From: Heliopora coerulea
Lineage: Eukaryota > Cnidaria > Anthozoa > Scleralcyonacea > Helioporidae
Length of the DNA: 64,000 nucleotides
Direction: 5' to 3'
Assembly (NCBI GenBank): GCA_030142905.1
Contig: JASJOG010000328.1
Location: 62,001 to 126,000 of the forward strand
Made by a program: the position numbers and the translations under genes. Numbering within the stretch: the first letter of the stretch is position 1; each line of letters starts with the position of its first letter. This document shows, piece by piece, positions 22,080 to 33,656 of this stretch. The notes beneath the pieces were generated by a model. That model made no database searches and was not told where the DNA came from. It saw nothing but the letters and a program-made list of their open reading frames with translations.

Positions 22080-22330
22080 TATGTATATGTATATATGTAT
22101 ATGTATATGTATATATGTATATGTATATATATTTATATGTATATATATGTATATGTAAACCAAAGGTGAGAAACAGGAAGGTTGCAGTGTTGGTTGCAGT
22201 GAAGAATATAAAAAGAAGCTGAACATACCTGTACCTGTACCTGTACCTGTAAAGCTGAACAGGTATGTTCAGCTTTCAAGTTCGAAAGAGGCATATCAAT
22301 ATTGCGAACCAGGTCTCTAATTAACATCAT
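22080..22330. repeat. ATATGT microsatellite and CTGTAC hairpin repeat
   Basis: An ATATGT tract (22080-22157) continues the microsatellite on the other side of the Tc1 element. At 22217-22278, AGCTGAACATACCTGTACCTGT and its inverse form a hairpin with four CCTGTA units in the loop. Confidence 0.6.
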
Positions 22331-22334
22331 ACTT

Positions 22335-22445
22335 GCCGTCTGAGACCCTATAGTCTAGTTATAAAACAACCGTACCGGCAATCGGGAGATACGGGTTCGA
22401 TTCCCGTTGGGGAACTCAGAAATTTTCTGAGATAAAGCTTGAGAA
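22335..22445 (+). repeat. tRNA-derived SINE copy
   Basis: A TATAGTCTAGTTATAAAAC box-A-like segment is followed by ATACGGGTTCGATTCCCGT, a perfect tRNA B box and T-stem, then ACTCAGAAATTTTCTGAG. The anticodon arm is not well formed, so this is a SINE head rather than a working tRNA gene. Confidence 0.5.
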
Positions 22446-22507
22446 CAAACTTTTCGTCATATATATCCAAGCTTACAAACATCTACACTTAGTAAGATGA
22501 AATTTAC

Positions 22508-22509
<2 letters not shown>

Positions 22510-22549
<40 letters not shown>

Positions 22550-22560
22550 GTATGTATGTA
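22510..22560. repeat. CA microsatellite
   Basis: About 16 CA units followed by ATATATGTATGTATGTA. Confidence 0.9.
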
Positions 22561-22849
22561 TTGTTGTATTTGAAGACTACAAACAAAACTAAAATTTAAA
22601 ATTTCTTCTTACTACTACTCAAGCTTCACGTCGTCCGATTATCAGATAGGAAGAGGACTATCTTTACAAGCTCATAGAATAGTAAATAGTACTATTTTTT
22701 GTATAATTTTTTACTAATACAATAAATTATATTTCGCTTGATCGCTTGATCACTTGATTTTTTGGGGATAAACCCTATCAGCCGATAGAGGATATAAGAG
22801 TTCCAAAAATTAAAGGCATCTTCGTCACAATAATTGCATTCATTTTCAG

Positions 22850-23152
22850 GAAATGTCACGCCTGATATTGCAATGGAAGTAAGGAATTTTCTACACCATA
22901 CTATTGAAGAGATTCAGGCGACTCACGCAACCTACAGAGGCATGAAGTACTACTTCGGCTTGAAATGTGACCTTTGCAGTGAAGAAATAACGAAGTGCCT
23001 TCGACATAACAAGGAGGCTTGTTCTCACGAAGACTGCGTTCACCTCTTACGAGTTGAAGATCTGGAGAATGGAAAGTTTACCTGTCACCTAAACATCTGC
23101 AGTGAGAAAGACTTTTCTGACCTTCATGAGTCTGCATGGATCCATCGAACAG
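22850..23152 (+). CDS. Roco gene exon 4: Cys/His-rich C-terminal segment
   Basis: The acceptor TTCATTTTCAG ends at 22849 and the donor GTAAATG starts at 23153; phase 1 on both sides, 101 codons. It begins (G)NVTPDIAMEVRNFLHHTIEE, an amphipathic helix, then FGLKCDLCSEEITKCL followed by a spaced C-H-x-D-C-x-H cluster and two more cysteines. The spacing suggests a metal-bound or disulphide-rich module. Comparable Cys-rich tails follow COR in other invertebrate Roco proteins. The function is unknown. Coding quality is good and no alternative frame is open. Confidence 0.75.
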
Positions 23153-23249
23153 GTAAATGTGACATTACGTAGAACCTCAGGGCGTGGAATACGAATACGC
23201 GTGCGCTTTTGTTTAATTGAACTTGTGATGTAGATCAAGCTAAGCTTGG

Positions 23250-23320
23250 GGTCACTTAGGGGTAGAGCAGTGATCTGATAGCTGAGAGATCGAGGGCGCG
23301 ACTCCGATCAGGAGCATAAA
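23250..23320 (+). repeat. tRNA-like SINE fragment
   Basis: GGGGTAGAGCAGTGATCTGAT followed by GGGCGCGACTCCGATCAGG resembles box A and a mutated box B. It lies in intron 4. Confidence 0.35.
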
Positions 23321-23614
23321 TTTATAATTGGGAATTTCATCTTAGTGTAATGTTGTTCAAAGTCAGTTGTGGTCAGGTATTCACCTCCGAAATCATGAAG
23401 ACCCGACTGGGGCGGTACAGTCAGCTCTGTTGTGATGGATCAGTTTCGTAGGTGACAGTATCATGATAACGACCGCCTTAAAGATACCGAATGATTTCGT
23501 ACTGAAACTTCATAAAGTAAAATCTCACGTTATGGAACTGCCGCCTGGCATCAAAAGTTCATATTTCATTTAAAATAAAATATCAACTTTTATCAACTTT
23601 TGTGTCATTGTCAC

Positions 23615-24045
23615 GGACGTTTTAATTGCGGAGGGAAGTCGAGTAATCTAAAGCAATGAAAGAAGATGTAAAATCTAAGCCGCGAAAATCCACCCTGACA
23701 TTTAAGCAGTTTGATAGCACAGCAAAATGAATGCAATAAAATGATAGATGAATGATCAGCTATGGATTGACCAGGCGGAAAACGTAATCTTAAGAGGAAT
23801 ATCAAAGCCCAGCAAAATATCTTAAAAAAACAGTAGAACTTTATTAAATATTATGATATTACTTCTGTGTCCGACTCGATGGGTTTCGTAAAGATATTTT
23901 GCTGGGCTTTGATATTCCTCTATAGATGAATGATCGTCAAGCCCTATACTCAGAAAAATGATTTGAGTCCCAGACGGGGACCGAACCCACAACCTTCTGG
24001 TAACCGGTAAGACGCTCAATGGTTAGAGCCCGGTTTAATTGGTAA
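23615..24045. repeat. Penelope-type tail fragments in inverted orientation with a tRNA-like insert
   Basis: GGCGGAAAACGTAATCTTAA with AATATCAAAGCCCAGCAAAA (23775-23818) is mirrored by TTTTGCTGGGCTTTGATATT (23898-23917). The same tail sequence occurs at 31382 and 32960-33005. A minus-strand tRNA-like box (GACGGGGACCGAACCCACAA) lies at 23975-23995. Confidence 0.5.
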
Positions 24046-24667
24046 CTAGTATAATTTCTTAAAGATACGTATATTAACATGGTTAGGCGGGGAATTCAAA
24101 GATCTGTTTCCATACTTTTGCCCCGTCTCAAAGAAAACCCAACCAAATTCTGATGTACAATGCTTTCCTGTTTGATAATCTTCATATTATTTGATAGGTT
24201 ATAAGAAAAATAATAATTGATTAGAAAATTCATTAATAAAAAAAAAGAAAAGAAAACGAAAAAACTTCGAGCAAAATAGAGTAAGAAAAACAAAACAGCG
24301 GACTTTGTCGCAAGTCCGGTATAACATACCCCGGAATTTCTTAGAGTGGGAACTCACCACTAGTCTGCGACAACATGGTGAATCATACCATGGTCTGGAA
24401 ACTTGGCTTACTTATTGAAATTGTGCGTAAACGTGAACAAAACTACGGTTATTCGACTTACATACAACGTTGCAAAACAGTGCACTTTCCTTATAACTTG
24501 GTAATGTACCCGCGATAGATCCAGCTCCTCGAAGGGCCCAAATGAGCATGTAATCTAAAATCGTAATTTTGATCAGTTCCCCCAAAAATCTCATTCTCAT
24601 GATGTAGTTAAATGTGGCAGCTTGGTAGATATATGTTTCGTTATGCACATGCTCTCACGCTATTCTA

Positions 24668-24972
24668 CTCAGAAAAACTTTCTGAGTCTCTGACGGGAAT
24701 CGAACTCATAACCTTATCGCGGTGCGGTGCTCTAACCATTGAGCTACATGGACGCAGATGGTGAGCGAAGGTTGCATTTTTATGTATTATACATAGACGA
24801 CATATCGAGACCTGCAGACTGGCAGTACATATGTCTACCATCAATACGAACCGGTACACAAATGTAACCTTCGTTCACCATCTGAGTCCATGTTGCTCAA
24901 GCAATCTCACCGGCGATCAGAAGGTTACGGGTTCGATTCCCGTCAGGGACTTGGAAAGTTTTTTTGAGCAAA
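24668..24972. repeat. tRNA-derived SINE pair in inverted orientation (foldback)
   Basis: The left arm is a minus-strand tRNA-like unit (GACGGGAATCGAACTCATAA ... TCTAACCATTGAGCTACATG), then CAGATGGTGAGCGAAGGTT. The right arm is its inverse (AACCTTCGTTCACCATCTG ... AAGGTTACGGGTTCGATTCC CGTCAGGGACT). The arms are about 100 bases with a central loop of about 100 bases. Confidence 0.65.
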
Positions 24973-25249
24973 ATAGCTTGAAAGCATGCGCATAAAGAAA
25001 CATCATTTACAAACTTGGCCCCTCAAGTTGCATAAAGTATGAACGGCCAATAAACTGATTCTGTGATAGATTGTGATAGATTCTGTGATCGACCATCTTT
25101 GCTAAATGAACTTTCGAATTTTCGAATTTGTTGCTCAAACCCTGATATTTAACGAAACATATTCACTTGCAACAATCTTTATATCACCAAGAGACAATAA
25201 AATGTGGTATCTCTACAAAGTTAAAGATACTGTCTCGAAAAGTACAGGC

Positions 25250-25526
25250 CAGTGGTGTGGCCAGGGTTAAAAAATAGGGAGGGGTGGTCGAGGGAGTGAT
25301 TATTCGAAAAAGGCTTATAAATACTGTGAGATCTGGAAAAATTCTTAGTCTTACGCTCTAATTTATTCTTATCGTTTCTCCTGCTTGTCAGCATTTCCAG
25401 ACGTTATAGGACTTCTTTCGTACCTCACCCTGGCATGTTCTCTCCATACTTTTGTGAATCTAGTTGACAATACTTCTTAAAACTGAGAGGTGCGATCACC
25501 TCAATTCCACTATGGGCTCGCCACTG
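25250..25526. mobile_element. Degenerate hAT-like MITE
   Basis: The left end CAGTGGTGTGGCCAGGG and right end CTATGGGCTCGCCACTG are partial inverse copies of hAT-type termini. Flanking octamers GTACAGGC and GTAGTTTC agree only in part. No coding capacity. Confidence 0.35.
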
Positions 25527-28193
25527 GTAGTTTCGTGGCGAGAAATAATGGACACGCATGCGCGTAACGCTAGCTGACTTAGCAAAACTTTGATCTGAAT
25601 TCTTATGTGAGATTCATAGGGGTTACAGTGAAAAAATGGAAATATATCTTCATAGCACCTTTAATTTTAAAGTTAACTACTCGTTTCAATCTGTTATGAA
25701 CAATACAACTTGTATAGTTCTTAAATATTTTAAGAAGCATTTCATAGATGTTAAGATCGTTGCGGTTTTCGATATAAAATTTAGACTGCCACTACAGCAG
25801 GCGTCAATATGGCGAACTGGAAATTGACTGACCTTTCTCTTCGCAATTCCCAAATATCATACTACATGAGGCATCTTCGAACTCGTTTCAATCTTGTTTG
25901 AGTAGCGTATGAAACCTCGTATTGCACAGTATTCTTCGTCTTTTCTTCTGACTTGTCCTCGTTGCGGTTTGTGAAGTTTGGTTATTTATATAAAGAGATG
26001 GTGGCCATTTTCCCGATATGCGCGAGAATTTTGCTACGTGGAACCTGGGTATCGTTTCTCATTCATGTCCACCATTTCTCGCCATGATTTTCGGGCAACA
26101 AGTAATCTGACGATGTCGTGTCATGTCTCGTTGTACAGTGCTCCGGAGCCAGTCAACTGTTGAGATATATTCAATAAGCTACCCGGAAAATCAAGAGCTT
26201 CTCCTTCCGTCAAACACCTTGCGTCGCTCCCGTCCGTTCGAAACTGGATTTTTCGTCACTAGTGCGAGCTCCGCAGTCCACAGGCGTGGACATACCGATG
26301 CGACATATCAAAACACGAGCATCAATATGGAATATTTTTGACTGAAAATGAGGGAAAGTAAGGAGCGAGGTCTGAGCGAAAAAAATGGAAGGCAAATACT
26401 TCCCTGTACGGACCAGGCAAGCAAGGTTAATAAGGAATTTATTATATGGCTTTTGGTTGGTTTTATTTCCCATTTTATTATTTATTAGACTATAACCATA
26501 TTTAATGGATTCATATTTCATATGTACAGGGCTCCATTTAAAACAGCTCAAGCTCAATTGGACATGTTCTGCAAAAGTAAATGTTTCCATTCACTCATTC
26601 ATTTTTGACTAAGTTTTCGTCGTCAGATCTCGCTGTTTATTTTGCTTCCTAATTCATCCTTTTTGTTTCTTGTTTCCCCTAGTTAAAAGTTTATTTATCG
26701 TGTTTGTATACAAATGTCTTTAAGCAAAAGCAACGCTAGTGCTTCTGCACATGTCATTTTTCGAAATTTTTTAACACAAGTACTTAATGTTAAATTTCAT
26801 TGAGACCGATCCAAAGATTTTCTTGCCAAAACAGTCCAGTCCGTAAAAACTGTTGATGCTGCACATTGAAATTGATCTCAAATTAATTTAAAGAGCCAGG
26901 TGCTCAGTGCAAGTGATGACACGAAATTTAAGCATAATCATAAATTAAATTTAACTAACGTGATTCAAAAAGTATCTTGGATCGATCTTTTTAGATCATC
27001 CATGGCGTAACCGTAAAAGGTTCTGGCAGTCGATCTGCATTTAGAATAATTCAATGAACACCGTGAGATTAGTTTAAGATCAAGCCGAAGCCACGTTGAT
27101 GCTAAACAGGGCTCATGAAACAAGTAGGAATGTAGCTAAGCGCAACAGTTGTCATTGTTCGCTATGGGTAAAAGGGTATTATTTAGCGAGCAAAATCAAG
27201 CTATTCTTTAGTTTGGAGAATTTGTCCCCAGTTAGAAGCATTCTTCCAGTTCTTTACATTAATGACTTCTTGCCGGAAGTTGCATTGCAAGTTTTAACAC
27301 GCCTTTTTACCACTAACAGTTCTTATTTACGCTAGCGTTGCATCCTTCTAGTGGCTGGTGATGACAGGTAGGTCGGTAAAGTTCTATTGGAAAATAAAAG
27401 AAGTTTATTTTGAATTATTTCGTTTTAAGTAAATACCTAATTTCGTCGGAGACGAAGAGCTGAATTATCTAAAAATATTCCTAAATTTAGGGTAAGTCAA
27501 GTGTCTATATCCAAGACTAGTTACCCTAGTCTTGAATTAGAATTAGGATTAGGAGTAGGGTAAGGATAAGTTTGTATCTAACTGTATTTCACAAAACAAT
27601 GAATTTCCCGCGTCCTTGTTAACCAGGTTACGAAAAAAATTTTACATCCTGGCCTGATGCATATTCAAATAACAAAAATACTATTTTCAGTTAACACTAA
27701 AGTGTGGACTCTGAGAAAACAGGAAGCTTTGTTAAAAATTTGTCCAGACGCCCTATATAACATAGGGATTTAAAGGGTTTGAACTCGGTAATATATAGTG
27801 TGTAACTTGGTATCAGCATGAACGCAAAAGTCAACTTTAACTGAAAGAGCTTGTAAGTATAGTTTTTCGAGTTTATCTCTCAATATCATCATTCTCACAA
27901 GAAATGAAAATGATGGGGAATATCTAAACGTCATTGTTTCCATTTATGAGTGACACAAATTCAATTATTATAGTGATGCCACGTTCTAAAGGTACCGTTT
28001 TTATCAATTATAAGCCTATTATTATTATTATTAATATCCCAGGACACGGGCTATTTCATCGCGTACACGCACTGTCCTATACAATCAATCCCCACAAGCA
28101 ACCCTGTGTTAATTTTTGAGAACAAAAGATTGATTCAAAAACGAATTGGTTTTTATTTTTGAAAAGTACTAATAACTGGATTTGGTTTTCAAG
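25527..28193. other. Intron 4, right part: nothing recognised
   Basis: About 2.7 kb with no supported coding region; ORFs are short and of mixed, non-conserved composition. A degenerate GATTAGG-like run lies at 27530-27570. Confidence 0.5.
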
Positions 28194-28262
28194 ACAGACC
28201 ACACTTAGATGAAGCAACATGTGAAGATAATAAACCAAGTACGAGTGGAGAGTCAATTCAAG
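28194..28262 (+). CDS. Roco gene exon 5: short polar linker
   Basis: A 69-base open exon lies between TTGGTTTTCAAG (ending 28193) and GTATACTT (28263). Phase is 1 at both ends, so including or skipping it keeps the frame. It encodes (G)AC then RPHLDEATCEDNKPSTSGES IQ, an acidic, Ser/Thr-rich linker in front of the Death domain exon. The call rests on splice signals, phase and position, with no domain. It could be an alternatively used exon. Confidence 0.5.
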
Positions 28263-31200
28263 GTATACTTACAAATTATTACAACGCAGATAACGCAGGG
28301 GTAACTGTCAACCCATGAGTTTCCAAAAGTTCAGTAACGTAAATAACTGTCAATTTACGTATGAACCATCAGTGACTCAACGAGCCAAAGTGCTAATATG
28401 GGCAAGAATAAATATTCGCCTACTCCGCAAAACCAAACCGACACACCACAACTGAGACAACAAAAGGGATCATTGTAAACTTGAGTGCTTTTTATTTCAA
28501 ATGTGTTGAACCTTCACATTCCGGACCCGGACCTGATGGGGGCAGTAGGGGCTATGCCTACCACAAATTTGTGTGATAGTACAAGTAACGGGGAAATATT
28601 GAGGAGATTTACAACATAGATGAAATTAGAATGGCTAAGAATGTGTCCCATTGTCCCACCTGCCACTGATCCCTCGATACGGGCCTGCATTTCTAAATTA
28701 GCAAAATGACTAACAAATGGCATAAATAAATAAAGCATTTTAAATATGTAATCACGATCCTGATTGAGTATTAGTTAGGAAATTAGTCTAGAAATCAAAC
28801 GAGTAATTCTACGTTAGATGTAGCGCTTCCTAATTTAATTTCTATAACTACAGTAACCAGTTACAAAAGTATGGATCACGGTTCTCTGGAGGCTTCGTTC
28901 ACTCCACTCATTCCATCTTGGACGACCAAACAGCAATCGAACCATTTAAACGACTGTATTTTTTCAGACGTAACTAACATCGAAATTCAGGTTGACAGTT
29001 CCTTGATTATTCTCTGCATGGTAAATAGTCAACGATCTGTTCTATTGAATGCTTGATATTAACACAGTTCCCACTAAAAACGAATTTCCTTATTCATATT
29101 TACAGCTTTATCTCTTAAGCTTTGAGTGTCTTTTTAAGGGCTATCTAAGCTTAAAAGGGAATCACTTAGTGTTCTTCTTGGCAATAGTAACTACGTGTAA
29201 AACAAGTTATTGAGTAAAGTCCATTAGCGTATAGCTTGCATGTGAGCAGTGTTTTTGGCGCAATCTGATGGGTTCTTTTATCCGGAATATCCTGCACCTT
29301 TAACCTCCGAGCAAAACGCAGTGGCATCCCGTTTTGTTTTAGTTACGGTAGAAGAAAAACCTCTACTGAACGAACCTGCCGTCCAAGACAATACCGAAAA
29401 AGCAACGAAAGTTGATATTAAATTATTAGTCAACATCTTTTGTTTACAAATGACCAGTGGGTGACAAGCCGACGTTCCGTAAAATTGTTTTGAAAATATA
29501 AAAAAATATGTGTGAAAACAGTTATGCGAGTTATGTACTAAAACAGTTATTCACCTCAGTTTCGGTGAATGATATATAATGATGTACCTCCAGTTCGGTG
29601 AAGAATTGTTAAATGAATTATGACTGTAAAATGTGTCCACACCAATAAGCGCCGCTTGGGCAGCTGCCCTCATCGCCGCTCCCTACTTCATTACGCTACT
29701 GGAAATCGTCGATTGGCTAAGAAAAGAATAACTACGTTAAACAGCTTTTCCAGTTATCTGTAAGCTACTGACGAAACCGATCATATTTACAAGAGAAATT
29801 TACAGTATATAAACACAGAATCTAGACTTAGGCATTTTCTATTTAAGTTGCATTTACCTAAATGCCTTGCTCAGCGATGAGAACCCTAATATAAGAATAA
29901 TTACTGTTTCCGTGATGATGCACTCGATACATAGTTTATTTCAAAGATTCTTATTGGCAATGTAGGTTTATTTCCATCATTGCTGGCTTAGTGTCGAAGT
30001 GCTACGATGGGTTGCAAAGACAGGTTTTCAGCGCAATTTCGAAGCGTGAGATTTCCGTGTGATCAAACAATAATGAAGCAAGGCAATCCTAAGCGAAAAG
30101 CAGAACAAAAGGCTGCGTCCCAGTCCGATTTTACACACAGTAAACTCAGGTTTCGACAAAAAAGCGATAGCGAGTTAATAGAGAAAGGGATAAAGCTTCA
30201 ACTGAGCTACTAAAAATGAAGAGGAAAGAAACTGAAAAATGGCTTTGGCTGAAGACGTAAATTTCCGTCGCCATAATTTGGGAAGAAAACTATTTCTGTT
30301 TGGAAGTATTTAATTTTTACCTATTTCTAGGGCAAACCCTGAATTCACCTATATCGTAAGTCTTATTTCTCGAGTAAGAGATCGATAAATGGTCCACATG
30401 GCTTCGTTGCTTTCTTTGTTTTCCGAACAAGTTGGTGCCATTTTGAAAATCGTCACAAGCATGAAATGAGTAGTCATTACATTTAATAAGTCATAAAAAT
30501 GCCTTGTCGCCAGACTAAAAACCCAATTCAGAAACTAAGACATTTCTGAATTGCCTTCTTGCTTTATTTGAAAATGAGGCCCAGTTCAAAACTTTTCATG
30601 TGAAAATAACTTGTCATGCATTCATCTGCGAATAAAGCTCTTTTTTATGTTTAAAAGTTTGAACTGAACCTTGTTTTAAGGCAGACGAAAAAAAGACAAT
30701 CGCAAAATGAGTTATTCAGCATGATAATAAAAAGATTAGAGGGAATGTTATCACATAACTCACGATTTGCTTCTCATTTACATTCCACATTTTTTGACGT
30801 ATTGACCTTGCATGCATAAACACATAGTGCATGACGAAATGAGAAAGTCAACATAAATTCCCAAAGAAAACTGCTTCGGCAAGCGACCGTCTCTCTATGT
30901 CGTTAGGATATTCATTTATGCTCGTGTCTGGAGCATTTAATGCCTGACTGCATCGAAGAAACCCTTTGGAAAGGAAACTTGAATTGTTTCGAATCACAAT
31001 GCGCGTTTCATTTGAGTGAAATTTATTTTTGGAATGACTTACCATGTGACTTTCAATATTTTCTCAAAGGGGATCTAAATGATACTGTTGTTATGTCTAG
31101 TTGTTCCTCCTCTCGTATGAGACTTCCTTACGGGAGTCTTCACGAGATATTGAGACTTTCGCAAACGAATCGTTAGCAGAAATAGCGATCTTAAGAACCG

Positions 31201-31377
31201 ATTTACATAATACGATTGTCGTGTAAGATTACTTGTTCTGATGATGTATTTGATTAATTCAATGCAGTCTTCCAAATGCGTTGCTACATTAGTTCGCGAA
31301 TGGGTAGCAGAAATTTTGCCCTTTATGACAGCAATACGTACCCGACCACGACTAATCCGAATGACCAGACGGAAAAT
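28263..31377. other. Intron 5, left part: mostly unassigned
   Basis: No confident gene. A hAT-like terminus reading TTCATTACGCTACTG ends at about 29701, and a mirrored terminus TCGATACGGGCCTG at 28674-28687 resembles one at 2914 (CAGGCCCGTATC). A short dispersed repeat at 31205-31310 is shared with 63061-63170. Confidence 0.4.
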
Positions 31378-33005
31378 GACCAGGCGGAAAACGTAGTCTT
31401 GTTATGAATATCAAAGCCCAGGAAAGGATTTTAAATAGACATAATGAATTCATAATAGTGGAATTATAAAATATATATTTAACTAACATTTCATTGCTAC
31501 TCGTGCAACATCACCAGATTAAATGAGTAATTAATTAATTACTAGTCTCGACTTAAAGGACACGGTTATATTACAAAACTAGAACTGACAAAATGAAGCG
31601 TGCATGGTAAGGAAAGGAGAGTGAGGGGAGGGAAATCAAAACAAAGTTAGAGGAAAAGACCTAATATTTACATTAAGTGAAGGTTTCATCCTCTCAATAA
31701 GCTAACTCTTACGAAGGAGAAGTTTAAAATTAGAGGAGAAGGAGCTTAAAATCAAAAAGTCCTCAAAAGAAATGGGATGACCAGTGGCCTATGATGAGAC
31801 GGAACACTAAACAGTGAGGTGACAGAGAGTGGTTTTCCAGTGCATGGCGAGATCCCCATATGTTCAGACATAAGCGTGTGTAAATGGCGTGTAATAACAC
31901 CAACATACAAAGACCGACAGGTTCGACACTCATATTGGTATACACCGCCAGATCTTACTGTAAGTTTAGGGGTATGTTAAATTACATGAAGAATGTTTGA
32001 AAGTTAAATTAATTATGATGCGTAATGGTTACCCCGAAAAACTTTTTGAATTTTGCACTCGTAATTTTCTTGACAAGGTATTTCGTCCTCCTCTAAAACC
32101 TTTAACTGTTCCCAAGCGTATTGTTTATTTCACCCTTCCTTTCACAGGTAAACACTCGATGTAAATTCGCACGCAGGTCACTAAACTTTTCGCTTCGCTC
32201 TACCCACCTATACAACTTAGGGCTGTATCTAAACCTATTCAAGTTTATCAAATTTCTTTCGGTTTAAAAATCGCATACTTCTAAACTTAAGATCTCGCGT
32301 TGTATACTAATATAAATGTCAAACCTGTCGGTCTTTGTATGTCTGTGTTACTACACACCATTTACACACGTGTATGCCTGAACATATGGGGATATCGCCA
32401 TACACTGGCAAACCACTCTCTGTCACCTCACTGTTTAGTGTTCTGTCTCATCATAGGGCCACTGGTCATCCCATTTCTTTTGAGGACTTTTCGATCTTAA
32501 GCTCCTGCTCGTCTAATTTTAAACTTCTCCTTCGTAAGAGTTACCTTATTGAGAGGATGAAACCTTCTCTTAATGTATATATTAGGTCTTTTCATCTAGC
32601 TTTGTTTTGATTTCCTTCCTCCCATTCTCTTCTAATTACTATGTACGCTTGAATGAATGAATGAATAAATGAATGAATAAACCTTTATTTTAATAGGGTA
32701 ACTCAATCAGCTAACGAATAGTCAGCTGTTATCAATGGAGGCCCTATATTGCAAATAAATTATTATCAGTAAAAGTAAAAACAAACGCTTCATTTTGTCA
32801 GTTCTATTTTTGGAATAAACACAACGCTGTCATTTAAGTCGAGACTTGTGATTAATTATTCATTTACTCTGATGTTGTATGAATAGCAACAAAAGGTTAA
32901 TTGAATAAATATTTTATAATTCTACTATTATGAGTTCATTATGGGTCTATTTAAAATCCTATGCTGGGCTTTGATATTCAGAACAAGACTACGTTTTCTG
33001 CCTGG
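31378..33005. mobile_element. Penelope-like element 3' fragments in head-to-head inverted pair
   Basis: The arm at 31378-31970 (minus orientation) mirrors 32278-33005 (plus). Both end in the tail GCGGAAAACGTAGTCTTG/TATCAAAGCCCA. Between them lies unique plus-strand coding sequence from about 31995. The plus copy continues to the tail and contains the C-terminal reverse-transcriptase linker and a GIY-YIG-like endonuclease. Inverted and tandem dimers are characteristic of Penelope elements. Located in Roco intron 5. Confidence 0.7.
31995..32610 (+). pseudogene. Penelope-like element C-terminal ORF (RT tail plus GIY-YIG endonuclease), broken
   Basis: The frame reads PPLKPLTVPKRIVYFTLPF, then a stop, RTQVTKLFASLYP, KPIQVYQISF and later KCQTCRSLYVCV with HLHTCMPEHMGISP. 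The C..C...LY and HL...EHMG blocks match the GIY-YIG endonuclease region of Penelope elements (usual form Y.G.T.RHL..R..EH). The first Gly of YIG is replaced and the basic residues are changed. ISFEDFSILSSCSSNFKLLL is the conserved end of the protein. The upstream reverse-transcriptase core is absent. Confidence 0.65.
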
Positions 33006-33339
33006 TTATTCCCTCGCGAAGAATCGCGTAAATCGCGTAGATGTGCCCAGAGAGTTTATAAGCCAAGGTGAAGAATCGCATGCCACGATCGTATGAAGTG
33101 GACCATCGTATGAAGTGGTCCATGGAAACTAACCGCGGACGTTTTCTCACCCAACGCACCATGGCATCCAAATTGTTTGAGACGATGGAAAATGGGTAAT
33201 ATATTTCTCCAATGATGGAATCCTCGGCTAAAGCGTTCAGTAAGGATGCCAAGATAATAATTTTCCGCAAGCAAACTTGTTTTTGAATTTTTTGTTTGTT
33301 TGTTTTATTTTTGTTTTGTTTGTTTTATTTGTCATAAAG

Positions 33340-33656
33340 GACAGAAGAAAGAACTCGAAGTTGGAGCTCTGAACCCAGTTACTTATAGAAAGCTGTGTGA
33401 TGAATTAAATCAGCATCTTGACGGTAAAGATTATTTAACCTTAGCATCCAAAATGAAGTACGGTATTGACGACGTGAAGAAGTTCGAGAGAAGTGGTAAT
33501 GCTACAGATGCCATGTTGACTCACTGGAAGACCAAATCCAAGAATAATGTGAATAAGCTTGTTAAGTTCCTAAACAAAATGGAGAGGCATGACTTGGTCG
33601 AACTACTGCAAGAAGCCCTACTCGGATCTTCCGATTCTTCCTCAAATGAAGAATAG
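33340..33656 (+). CDS. Roco gene exon 6: C-terminal Death domain
   Basis: The acceptor GTCATAAAG ends at 33339; phase 1. The exon encodes (G)QKKELEVGALNPVTYRKLCD and ends at TAG 33654-33656. The six-helix Death domain pattern is clear: LNPVTYRKLCDELN, DYLTLASKMKYGIDDVKKFE, ATDAMLTHWKTK and LVKFLNKMERHDLVELLQEA. Death domains pair with other Death domains in apoptosis and innate immune signalling. The tail GSSDSSSNEE is acidic. A Death domain after ankyrin-Roc-COR matches the end of DAPK1-type proteins. This is the natural 3' end of the gene. Confidence 0.85.

Larger units (their letters stand above)
6125..33656 (+). other. Gene span: ankyrin-Roc-COR-Death Roco protein (six coding exons)
   Basis: Coding exons 6125-7283, 8465-8935, 17051-18529, 22850-23152, 28194-28262 and 33340-33656 are each bounded by GT/AG signals. 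All five junctions are phase 1. Joined they give 3798 nt, or 1265 residues plus stop, in one open frame. The architecture is ankyrin repeats (1-386), Roc GTPase with a charged insert (about 415-795), COR (about 798-1036), a Cys/His-rich segment (1037-1137) and a Death domain (about 1170-1250). This resembles DAPK1 without its kinase domain and other invertebrate Roco proteins. The likely role is a cytoplasmic GTP-regulated scaffold that recruits Death-domain partners; that role is inferred from domains. Confidence 0.8.

Noticed and set aside
24690..24945. Possible functional tRNA genes
   Set aside because: B boxes are good but acceptor and anticodon stems do not form a clean cloverleaf by eye, and copies occur in foldback pairs; SINE heads fit better. 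A tRNA scan would settle it.
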